A stretch of 64,000 nt of DNA from Paenibacillus sp. JDR-2 (lineage in GTDB: Bacteria > Bacillota > Bacilli > Paenibacillales > Paenibacillaceae), in NCBI RefSeq assembly GCF_000023585.1, contig NC_012914.1, positions 1,374,501-1,438,500 on the forward strand, written 5' to 3'. Of the stretch, positions 45,612 to 53,748 are shown in pieces (within the stretch, counting starts at the first letter, position 1; each line of letters starts with the position of its first letter). The notes beneath the pieces were generated by a model, which made no database searches, was not told the origin of the DNA, and was given only the letters and a program-made list of their open reading frames with translations. Position numbers and translations under genes: made by a program.

Positions 45612-46835
45612 ATGGCAAAAATAACGGGAATCGAATGTATTCGCACCCGCAAAAACGGGACCTGGACTATCGTTAAAGTGATGACCGACCAGGATGGGCT
45701 GTACGGGCTTGGCTCCGCATCCGATGTCTATAATCCGGAAGCGGTCGTGCAAATTATCGAGCAATTGCTTGCCCCTCTATTAATCGGCAAGGATGCCGCC
45801 AATATAGAAGATTTGTGGCAGACGATGTATATGAGCGGCTATTGGAGAAACGGCGCATTGCTGCATACCGCAATCGGCGGCATCGACATGGCGCTGTGGG
45901 ATATAAAAGGCAAGGAAGCGGGGCTTCCCGTCTACCAGCTGCTTGGCGGAGCTTGCCGCGCTGCGGTTCCATGTTACGGTCATGCCGGCGGCAAGGATAT
46001 CGCCGAGCTGAAAGAGGATGTGCACCGTTTTATTGAAGAAGGCTACACCGTCATCCGCGTACAGATGGGCGGCTATGGAGGCGGCGGCTTTATTGACCGG
46101 GATAAGGCGAACATCCCGCAGCAGGCATGGGGCAGCGGCCCGGTGTTTGACGAGCAATCATACTTGCATGCGATCCCGCATATGTTCGAACAGCTGCGGA
46201 ATGAATTCGGCATGGGCGTTCAGTTCACCCATGACGTGCATGAGCATCTGACGCCGGTGAACGCGATTCAGCTTGCGAAGCGGGTAGAGCCTTACAGCTT
46301 GTTCTTCCTCGAAGATGCCATCGCGCCGGAGCAGATCGGCTGGTACCGTCACTTGCGGCAGCAATCCGCTACCCCTCAGGCGGTTGGCGAGCTGTTCGTG
46401 AATCCGCAGGAGTGGACGCAGCTGATCAAGGAGCAGCTGATCGACTTTATCCGCGTGCGCGTATCCAAGGCGGGGGGCATAAGCGCCTGCCGCAAAATCG
46501 CAGCTTTAGCCGAAGCGTTTGGCGTGCGTACGGCCTGGCAGGAGGGCGGGGAAAACGATCCCGTCAATCAGGCGGCGGCCGTCCACCTCGATATGGCGAT
46601 CTGGAACTTCGGTATTCAGGAAGTAAACCATTTCAAACCGGAAGAGAAGGATGCTTTCGAGGGACATATTGAGCGAAAAGGCGGCTACCTGTATCCTTCG
46701 CAAAAGCCGGGTCTCGGCATTGAGCTCGACGAGCTGAAGGCCCAACAGCTGCTGGGAGAAGGCTGGAGCAAATCGGTGTATTTCAATCCTTATCAGCTGG
46801 ACCGCAAAGCGGACGGCACGCTGGTACGCCCATAA
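45612..46835 (+). CDS. enolase-superfamily sugar-acid dehydratase (ManD/RspA type)
   Basis: 407 residues, ATG behind GAGGAGGG. The N-terminal capping domain is followed by a barrel with metal ligands Glu234 (F-L-E-D) and Glu260 (V-G-E), and Asp208 and His210 in THDVHEHLTP, as in D-mannonate dehydratase relatives. Where many ManD proteins have W-H-G-P, this has W-Q-E-G-G-E-N-D-P, placing it in the RspA-like branch whose activity is low or unassigned. Likely dehydrates a hexonate or related acid. The following dehydrogenase gene, 29 bases downstream, is probably in the same operon and could supply or use the acid. Confidence 0.88.
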   Translation: MAKITGIECIRTRKNGTWTIVKVMTDQDGLYGLGSASDVYNPEAVVQIIEQLLAPLLIGKDAANIEDLWQTMYMSGYWRNGALLHTAIGGIDMALWDIKGKEAGLPVYQLLGGACRAAVPCYGHAGGKDIAELKEDVHRFIEEGYTVIRVQMGGYGGGGFIDRDKANIPQQAWGSGPVFDEQSYLHAIPHMFEQLRNEFGMGVQFTHDVHEHLTPVNAIQLAKRVEPYSLFFLEDAIAPEQIGWYRHLRQQSATPQAVGELFVNPQEWTQLIKEQLIDFIRVRVSKAGGISACRKIAALAEAFGVRTAWQEGGENDPVNQAAAVHLDMAIWNFGIQEVNHFKPEEKDAFEGHIERKGGYLYPSQKPGLGIELDELKAQQLLGEGWSKSVYFNPYQLDRKADGTLVRP

Positions 46836-46864
46836 TTTCTTCATTAAATAGGAGTGTAACCTAT

Positions 46865-47701
46865 ATGAAAACCATTGCAGTAACAGGCGGCAGCGGCAAG
46901 CTGGGCTCGGCGCTGATCAAGGAACTTCAGCAAGAGGGCTACAATGTCACCTCGCTGGATACGCAGCGTTCCAACGAGCTGAGGTGCCGGCAGATCAAGG
47001 TGGACCTGAACGATTTCGGACAAGTCGTCTCCGCCCTTCACGGGGCCGATGCGGTCATTCATCTGGCCGCTATTCCGGCTCCGCTTGGTTACCCGTATCC
47101 GTATATTTTCTCTAATAACGTAGTGTCCGGCTACAATATTCTAGAAGCGGCTTCGCTGCTTAATATCCGCAAGGTTGTTGTTGGATCAAGCGAGTCCTCT
47201 TATGGATTCGCTTGGGCGCCCACCCCGTTCTCGCCGGATTATCTCCCGGTAGACGAGGAGCATCCGCAGCAGCCGCAGGAATGCTACGGCTTATCGAAGA
47301 TCGTAAACGAGCTGACGGCTGCGATGTTCGACCGCCGTAACGGGATGCAAGTGATCTCGCTCCGCTTCTCCATGATTACGAAGCCGGAGGATTATAAACA
47401 TCTTGCGATCCATAAACCGGAGGCGTTCAAAAATATTTTCTGGAGCTATATCGACATCCGGGATGCCGTCAGCGCGTGCATCGCTTCGCTTAAAGTGGAC
47501 GATAGAGGAGCAGTCTGCCTCAACATTACAAGCAGCGATACGTTAAGCGACCGGCCTACCGTGCAATTAATCGAACAGTTTTATCCGGATGTGAAGGACC
47601 TGCGCGATCCGTTCCCGGACCGGACGGCAATCGTCAGCAACAAGGAAGCCGAGAGAGTGCTCGGCTGGAAGCCGCGGCATTCCTGGGCGGACAGCGAATA
47701 A
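46865..47701 (+). CDS. NAD-dependent epimerase/dehydratase family protein (extended SDR)
   Basis: 278 residues, ATG behind AGGAGTGT. Nucleotide-binding motif TGGSGKLG at 7-14, catalytic Ser108/Ser109 region in VVGSSESSYG, and Tyr141 and Lys145 in YGLSK. Length and layout are close to uronate or hexose dehydrogenases of this superfamily. It follows the dehydratase in one operon, consistent with the pair oxidising a sugar to its acid and dehydrating it; this pairing is inference. Confidence 0.88.
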   Translation: MKTIAVTGGSGKLGSALIKELQQEGYNVTSLDTQRSNELRCRQIKVDLNDFGQVVSALHGADAVIHLAAIPAPLGYPYPYIFSNNVVSGYNILEAASLLNIRKVVVGSSESSYGFAWAPTPFSPDYLPVDEEHPQQPQECYGLSKIVNELTAAMFDRRNGMQVISLRFSMITKPEDYKHLAIHKPEAFKNIFWSYIDIRDAVSACIASLKVDDRGAVCLNITSSDTLSDRPTVQLIEQFYPDVKDLRDPFPDRTAIVSNKEAERVLGWKPRHSWADSE

Positions 47702-47704
47702 ACC

Positions 47705-47748
47705 AAAAAGCCCCGACCGGTCAATGTGAAACCGGTCGGGGCTTTTTT
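47705..47748. terminator. strong bidirectional terminator
   Basis: AAAAAGCCCCGACCGGT/ACCGGTCGGGGCTTTTT, 17-bp stem, between the convergent dehydrogenase and permease genes. Confidence 0.95.
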
Positions 47749-47753
47749 CAACC

Positions 47754-48638
47754 TCATCCTTTTATAGAGCCAATCATAACTCCCGTAACAAAATGCCGCT
47801 GCACAAACGGATACATGATCCATACCGGCAGGCTGGAGACGATAATAATCGCATACTTGATGCTTTCGGCAAGCAGAATTTTATCCTCCAGTCCAACATT
47901 GCCGTCAACGGCCGACGATTGGCTGATCATCAAGATTTCGCGCAATACGAGCTGCAGAGGATAATGCGACTCGTCGCGCATATAGATAAGCGCGTTAAAG
48001 AACGAATTCCAATGGCCTACCGCGTAGAACAACACCATGACGGCCAGAATCGGCTTCGACAGCGGCAAAATGATATTCACCAGCAGCCGCCAGTTCGAGC
48101 AGCCGTCGATATGGCCGGCCTCCTGGATCTCCCAAGGAATACTCGATTGGAAGTAGGTTCTCATGACGATCAGATTGTACGTCGAGATTGCGCCCGGAAC
48201 AACCAGCGCCCAGATCGTATCCACCATCCCAAGATTCTTCACCAGCAGGTAGGTAGGAATAAGACCGCCGCTGAAAAACATCGTAAGCGTAATAAGCATC
48301 ATCAGCATTTTCCGTCCGGGAAGGTCGGGTCTTGACAGCGGATAGGCGGCCAAGGTAGTCATAATGATGTTTATTACCGTTCCCGCAACGGTATAAATGA
48401 TAGTATTTCGGTAACCAATCCAAACCTCGTTGTTATGAAAAATATTCGTATAAGCTTCTAGCGTTATGCCCTTTGGCAGCAGCCATACCCCGCCGTCGAG
48501 CACCCTGGCCGGATCGCTTACGGAAGCGCTGAAGACAAAAAGCAGCGGGTACAGCACAATAAGAATAATGACTGCGGCAATTGCATACACAACCGCGTTA
48601 AACAGCCGTTCACTCGACACTCCCGAGCGGTTGATCAC
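47754..48638 (-). CDS. sugar ABC transporter permease, LplC type
   Basis: 294 residues from a GTG start with AAGGAGGG upstream; the ribosome site overlaps the end of the previous gene. Six membrane segments; the EAA loop reads QEAGHIDGC, with Gly and His in positions usually Ala/Ser and Lys/Met. Tail V-M-I-G-S-I-K-G. Last gene of the third importer operon. Confidence 0.93.
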   Translation of the reverse strand: MINRSGVSSERLFNAVVYAIAAVIILIVLYPLLFVFSASVSDPARVLDGGVWLLPKGITLEAYTNIFHNNEVWIGYRNTIIYTVAGTVINIIMTTLAAYPLSRPDLPGRKMLMMLITLTMFFSGGLIPTYLLVKNLGMVDTIWALVVPGAISTYNLIVMRTYFQSSIPWEIQEAGHIDGCSNWRLLVNIILPLSKPILAVMVLFYAVGHWNSFFNALIYMRDESHYPLQLVLREILMISQSSAVDGNVGLEDKILLAESIKYAIIIVSSLPVWIMYPFVQRHFVTGVMIGSIKG

Positions 48639-48650
48639 GGGCTTCCCTCC

Positions 48651-49613
48651 TTACCATAAGCTTGTCTCGGACAGCTTGCGGGCGAACCGGTTCACGAAGA
48701 GCAGGAGCGCCAGATTAATGACCGCGTTAAACAGTCCAATCGCGGCGGTATAGCTGTATTCGCCTTTCAGAATGCCCGTCGTATAGACAAAGGTTGAGAT
48801 GACATCGCTGGCCTCGATATTCATGCTGTTTTGCATAAGCAGCACCTTCTCGAATCCGATATTCATAAAATGGCCGATATCCAGAATAAGCAGGATCACG
48901 ATAACCGGCACGATGCCGGGCAGGGAGATATGCCAGATCCGCCGCAGCCGGGAAGCCCCGTCCATCTTAGCCGCTTCGTACAGCTGAGGATTAATGCCAA
49001 TGAGAGCCGCGATGTACATAATCGACTGCCAGCCCATGTTCTGCCAAATGTTCGAGCTGATAAAAATCGGCTTGAACCATGCCGCCTCCTCGAGAAACCG
49101 GATGGGCGTTCCGCCAAACGCCTCGATTAGCCCGTTGACGGGGCCGCTTTTGGGAGAAAGGAACAGCTGCAGCATCCCGACGATTACGACAATCGAGATA
49201 AAATGGGGAAGGTACGTTATATTTTGCAGCCATTTGCTAAAGCCCCTGTTCGGAAGTTCTTGAATAATGAGAGCCAAAACGATCGGAATCGGGAAGGCAA
49301 TCAGCAATGAAAACAGATTGATGGAGATGGTATTCCACAGCAGTCTCCAGAAATAATACGAATCAAAAAAACGGGTAAAGTGCTCGAACCCCACCCATTT
49401 GCTGCCTACGATTCCTTTGGCAGGATTAAAGTCCTTAAACGCAATTTGGAGTCCATACAGCGGACCGTATTGGAACAGCAGATACCAAGCAATAGGAAGC
49501 AGGAGCATTAGATATAAATCGTAGCGTCTTGCTATCTTTTTAAACAGCCGGGAGCCGCGCATGAAGCGGCTCCGCGGACTGGTGGTCGGATGATTGGCCT
49601 CAGCCGGTCTCAT
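48651..49613 (-). CDS. sugar ABC transporter permease, LplB type
   Basis: 320 residues, ATG behind AAAGGAGG. Six membrane segments, opening F-Q-Y-G-P-L-Y-G-L-Q-I-A-F-K-D-F, EAA loop EAAKMDGA (about 215). Sits between its binding protein (18 bases upstream) and LplC partner (12 bases downstream). No ATPase gene. Confidence 0.94.
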   Translation of the reverse strand: MRPAEANHPTTSPRSRFMRGSRLFKKIARRYDLYLMLLLPIAWYLLFQYGPLYGLQIAFKDFNPAKGIVGSKWVGFEHFTRFFDSYYFWRLLWNTISINLFSLLIAFPIPIVLALIIQELPNRGFSKWLQNITYLPHFISIVVIVGMLQLFLSPKSGPVNGLIEAFGGTPIRFLEEAAWFKPIFISSNIWQNMGWQSIMYIAALIGINPQLYEAAKMDGASRLRRIWHISLPGIVPVIVILLILDIGHFMNIGFEKVLLMQNSMNIEASDVISTFVYTTGILKGEYSYTAAIGLFNAVINLALLLFVNRFARKLSETSLW

Positions 49614-49631
49614 GTGCGACCTCCTTTTCAG

Positions 49632-51221
49632 TTATTGTTTCACTTTATCGTAGGCATCCTGGTACAACTTCTGCAGCTCGTCGATTTTCAGCTTCTTCAG
49701 CGTAGCCTGGAAATCATCCCATTTATCGAAACTAAGCGCGCCGGTAATAAACTTGGTGCTTTGCTCGTCGTAGTATTTATCAAGGTCGTTGCGGAGCACG
49801 TCCACTTTCTTCGCGGTCTCCTCTTCGAACATCGGAGCGGCATAGCGGACCTCAGGCATGTAAGGATCCAGCTTCTTTTGGGCCTCTTGCACTTGAGGCG
49901 GATTAATAAAGGAGGCTACATTCTCGCTGATGAGATGAGGCGCGCCGCCCCCCGCGTAAGGCGTAATTTTGCCTTGGTTTCCGGTATTCAAAAATTGCTC
50001 CGTATAATACGGAATGCCGTCTTTAAGCTCATAGTTCTCGCCTTCCCGGCCGAACCGGAGCAGAGTGGAGCCTTCTTCGCTGTAGAAATAATCGATCCAA
50101 CGCATGGTTGCTTCCGGGTGCTTGTTGACGGATGTAATGGCGAACGAGCCTAAGTCACGGGGAACCGGAGCGCCTTGGCTTTGCAGGCGGTCGCCTTGCG
50201 GACCTTCAAGCGGCGAGATACCGGTATACTGATCTTGAATCGACAGGAACGCATTATTGGTTTGATCAAAGAAGAAGCCAACGTTGCCCGATCCTTGCTT
50301 GGCGATGTATTGGGCTTCCGTCTGGGAAAACACTTCCGGATCAAGCAGCTTTTCGCTGTAGAGCTTGTTCAAATATTGCAGCAGCTCCTTGTTGCGGTCA
50401 TTGCCCATCCATATTTCTACCTTGCCCTCGACCAGATTGATGTTATATCCAAGCTGCGTATCCAGGCCAAACGAACCGCTCATCATCGGAATAATCGGCA
50501 GGCCTAGACCAACCCCTGCGCTGGCACGGGCCGTCAATGGGATTTCATCCTGCTTTCCGTTGCCGTTCGGGTCGTTGTCGCGGAAGGCAACCAGCACTTT
50601 GTACAAATCCTCCGTCGTTTGAGGCTCCTGCAAATTGAGCTTTTTCAGCCAGGCTTGATTAATCCATTTCTTGTCCGTCCGTGCAGCCCCTACCGTAACA
50701 ACCGTAGGCAGAGCGTAAATATGGCCTTCAGGCGTTGTAATCGCAGGTCCAATCTCGGGATATTGTTCCATCAGCTTTTTGAAATTTGGAGCGTAATCGT
50801 TGATCAGATTTTCAAGCGGGATTAATTGGCCTGCCGTTCCGTAACGGATCGCTTCAAGCGAAGTAAGAGAAGAACGGAACAGGGCATCGGGCAGCTCATT
50901 GGATGCGAACAGCAAATTCTTTTTCTCCTGGAAGCCATCCGTAGGCACTTCGGTAAACTCCACGTCAATGTTGCTTTGCTTGGCATAGTCCTGAAACACG
51001 GGCATGTCCTTGAACGGGCCATTCACAGGGGCAATACGCGAGAACATTTTCAGCTTGATCGGCTCCTGCACAATCGGATAACCGGTTTTGCTGACTTCAC
51101 TTGAGGAAGCTTCCTTTGAGCTGTTTTTGTTATCCTCGTCGTTGCCTGAGCTGCACCCGGCTAGCGTCAAAGAAAGGGCAAGCATCGCGGACACGGTAAT
51201 TGTACTTCGTTGTTTCATCAT
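49632..51221 (-). CDS. extracellular sugar-binding lipoprotein (LplA type)
   Basis: 529 residues, ATG behind AAAGGAG. Lipobox LAGC at Cys23, an acidic/S-rich tether, then a binding fold with the N-D-P-N-G-N-G-K-Q-D-E calcium-loop-like motif near 195. First structural gene of the importer operon and preceded by the AraC regulator gene at 51330, which reads in the same direction. Confidence 0.93.
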   Translation of the reverse strand: MMKQRSTITVSAMLALSLTLAGCSSGNDEDNKNSSKEASSSEVSKTGYPIVQEPIKLKMFSRIAPVNGPFKDMPVFQDYAKQSNIDVEFTEVPTDGFQEKKNLLFASNELPDALFRSSLTSLEAIRYGTAGQLIPLENLINDYAPNFKKLMEQYPEIGPAITTPEGHIYALPTVVTVGAARTDKKWINQAWLKKLNLQEPQTTEDLYKVLVAFRDNDPNGNGKQDEIPLTARASAGVGLGLPIIPMMSGSFGLDTQLGYNINLVEGKVEIWMGNDRNKELLQYLNKLYSEKLLDPEVFSQTEAQYIAKQGSGNVGFFFDQTNNAFLSIQDQYTGISPLEGPQGDRLQSQGAPVPRDLGSFAITSVNKHPEATMRWIDYFYSEEGSTLLRFGREGENYELKDGIPYYTEQFLNTGNQGKITPYAGGGAPHLISENVASFINPPQVQEAQKKLDPYMPEVRYAAPMFEEETAKKVDVLRNDLDKYYDEQSTKFITGALSFDKWDDFQATLKKLKIDELQKLYQDAYDKVKQ

Positions 51222-51329
51222 TACAGCATTCTCCTTTAAAACATAGTATTCAAAGTCATATAGTTGGATTTGTGAGCTGAATTTAGCATAAAGTAAGCCG
51301 TATGAAATAGAAATAACATTTCGTTGTGA

Positions 51330-52196
51330 TCAATTTGGCATTTTGTTAGACGCGAGCAGCTTGCTGCGGTAGTTCGACGGCGACATGCCGGTGTAAGTAG
51401 AGAAAGCCCTCGAGAAGGTATACAGGTCCGTATAACCTAGCGAAAGCGAGATATCGGTAATCGATAGAGTCCGGCTCTGCAGCATTTCGACTGCCCGTTC
51501 CATCCGCAGCATGATCAGATATTCGCGGGGACTTATGCCGAAGCTTTGTTTGAACCTGCTGGACAAATGCGAGCGGTGCATGCCGGACCACTCCGCCAGA
51601 TCCGTTACGCTGATGCCTTCCGCATAATGCGTCTGCATATATTGCAGGCAGGCTTTTAACCAATCCTTCTCCTCGCTCGCTTCGGGAAGCGGACGCGACA
51701 GCATTTCGAACAGCTGGTACAGCATCATTTGCAGTTGCAAATCGCCGTCCTTTTGCCAGTTTTTCATCCGTTCCATGCACGCCTGCAGCTGATTGGCCAG
51801 CTCAGTCGTAAGTCTGCTGCGCAAATACGGTTTGTGCTCGGTTAATCCAATCCTTCGGACAAGCATTTCCGCTTGTGAGCCGGTGAAGGCAAGCCAATGC
51901 ATCTTGAGCGGGGACGCGGAATCGTATTGCGTAATCCAGTAGCTGTGCTTCACATCGGGGAAGAGGCAGAACATGCTGCCCTTCGGCAGGATGACAGTCT
52001 CGCCCATACTGGACAGCGTAACCGAGCCGTTAAGCACAAAATGGAAGGAGAAGCATTCAATTACCCTTGGCCCAACGCTGTAATTCGCCTTGGCGATATT
52101 GCGGCCCGTGCGAAGCGGCCAAAGCCCGCCCAGCTTCTCGAATTCGTTAGGCGTGTAATAAAAGATGTCTGCAAATTCATGGCCGTAGTCTTTCAA
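51330..52196 (-). CDS. AraC-family transcriptional regulator
   Basis: 288 residues from a TTG start with GGGGTGA upstream. An N-terminal cupin-like sensor half (about 30-150) and a double helix-turn-helix (about 185-280) ending G-M-S-P-S-N-Y-R-S. It lies immediately before the binding protein and permeases, on the same strand with a 108-base gap, so it most likely controls that importer. A terminator at 52212-52256 insulates it from the GH8 gene. Confidence 0.92.
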   Translation of the reverse strand: MKDYGHEFADIFYYTPNEFEKLGGLWPLRTGRNIAKANYSVGPRVIECFSFHFVLNGSVTLSSMGETVILPKGSMFCLFPDVKHSYWITQYDSASPLKMHWLAFTGSQAEMLVRRIGLTEHKPYLRSRLTTELANQLQACMERMKNWQKDGDLQLQMMLYQLFEMLSRPLPEASEEKDWLKACLQYMQTHYAEGISVTDLAEWSGMHRSHLSSRFKQSFGISPREYLIMLRMERAVEMLQSRTLSITDISLSLGYTDLYTFSRAFSTYTGMSPSNYRSKLLASNKMPN

Positions 52197-52211
52197 AGGA
52201 ATTCACCCCGC

Positions 52212-52256
52212 AAAAAAAAAGACATAGCAGTGCCAAGGAGGGCACATGCTATGTCT
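52212..52256 (-). terminator. terminator downstream of GH8 (minus strand)
   Basis: Read on the minus strand: GACATAGCA/TGCTATGTC outer and GTGCC/GGCAC inner stem, followed by T9. A second hairpin GACGATCTGT/ACAGATCGTC at 52271-52300 lies just before it without a T run. Confidence 0.88.
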
Positions 52257-52314
52257 CTAGTAGTCTAGTCGACGATCTGTCTATTGTAGCACAGATCGTC
52301 ATTTTCGTTCAGGG

Positions 52315-53464
52315 CTAGGCGTAAATCCGGTAGCTGCCGCTTAATGCCAGCAGGCTGAAGAAATAGAGGCAGTTATCGTAATAACGGCGCTCGCCCTTGC
52401 GGAGAGGGGTGTTCCAAAGCAGCTGAACAAAATGATCGGCGTCCGGTCCGTCGGCTGCCAGCGATGCCATGGCATTTGTCGCAAGTAGTCCGATAGGATG
52501 AAGAGCCGGCTCGTCGAAAGGCTGGCCGTCAATGGTATAGCGGCGGTAAGCCGCTAAGTCGACCGGACGGAAAAACCGCTGAATCCGGTTCGACTGTTCG
52601 ACCTGCCACGGATCGCGGCGAAACCATGCCCAGTCTAGTCCGATATTGGCCGCCACCCGGTAAGCATCGCTGTAGAAATGACGGAAGTCGCCATGCCGCT
52701 GCACCTCTGCCGGCGTTCCGTCGTAGTTGGCGTACTCCGGCGACAATCCCGTCTCGGGATGGCAAGCCGTATGCAGGTAAGTCCGGCTTGCGGACGCCGC
52801 TTCCCGCCAGAACGGCCTGTCCACTTCATCGGCCCACAAGGAGAACAATTCGTAGAAATGGGGGAGATGATAGGAGGGATCGCTGAATGGCGACTCCGGT
52901 ACAAACTTAATCAGCTTGTTCGCCGGCTCCCACATTGGACTGCCGCCATTGCCGTCCTCACCTTGGTGGATGCAGGCTCGTAAAATTCTACTTGCCTGCT
53001 CCGAGTAATTATACGGCTCCGGTCCGTTGCCCCAGCGGTTTGCGGCAAAGAACAGCGCCATGGCAAAAAACTCCTCGCCATCCGGCGCGGGTCCTTGAGA
53101 CAGACGGGTTCCGTCCGGCTTGCAATGCCAAGCGAAATAATCCTTGTAACGACCTTCCGCATGCTGCATATAAGTGACGGAGAAGTTCCACAGCCGGTCG
53201 AAAATTTCCTTATCGTTCATTTGAACGGCCATCATCATGCCGTAAGACATGCCCTCCGACCTTACATCCACATTGCCGGTATCGAGGAAGTAGCCCTTGT
53301 CTTCTCCCATCGGGTAATAAATCCGGATATCCGGATCGCCATGCAGCAGATCGTTCCAAGCCTGCTCCAGCTTTGCTTGTATAGCTGTCTCGGCATAGCC
53401 GAGTTCCTTGAACAAATTCCGGTATTCACCGGTATAAATAAGCCCCTTTTTCCAAAGCTGTCAT
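52315..53464 (-). CDS. GH8 reducing-end xylose-releasing exo-oligoxylanase, frameshift near the start
   Basis: The conserved protein is open only from a TTG at 53415, which has no ribosome site. A proper start, ATG at 53464 with GGAGG eleven bases upstream, opens a different frame that stops after 12 codons. Dropping one base in the A5G4 run (53443-53451) joins them into about 382 residues, the size of Bacillus Rex (about 388). In that restored numbering the catalytic acid falls at Glu70 (RSEGMSYGMMMAVQ), the known Rex position; the base is the Asp of FYSDAYR. No signal peptide, so cytoplasmic: it would trim xylose from imported xylo-oligosaccharides. Whether the shift is real or a base-calling error cannot be told here. 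Confidence 0.85.
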
Positions 53465-53527
53465 TGTAGTAAAAACCTCCATTTCGTGGTGTATAACCCC
53501 ATCTTAGCACAGGCGGAACTATACAAA

Positions 53528-53541
53528 TTAAAGCGTTTTCA
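53528..53541. promoter_or_regulatory. candidate cre site
   Basis: TTAAAGCGTTTTCA matches the CcpA consensus at 13 of 14 positions. It lies 64 bases upstream of the GH8 start and would suit glucose repression of the divergent xylan genes. Confidence 0.65.
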
Positions 53542-53617
53542 GTAATAAGCTTAGATTAACGCTGTGAGAAGAACAAAGCTCTAGACTCGTTCTCCAGCAG
53601 GATGCTACCATATAAAA

Positions 53618-53648
53618 AACTTAGTTTGTTTAATATACAAACTAAGTT
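53618..53648. promoter_or_regulatory. XylR-type operator
   Basis: AACTTAGTTTGT and ACAAACTAAGTT flank a 7-nt TTAATAT centre; the inner part follows the Bacillus xyl operator pattern (TTAGTTTGT...ACAAACTAA). A -10-like TATAAA at 53611-53616 places the operator over the start point of the kinase gene. No xylR gene is in the window. Confidence 0.75.
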
Positions 53649-53748
53649 GCGAGTGCTATTCTTTTGGTAATGTTTTTCAAAATGACAACACGAGTAATCT
53701 TTTGCTATATTCGGTTCAATTTCGAATTCAGAGAGGAAGAGCGCCATC

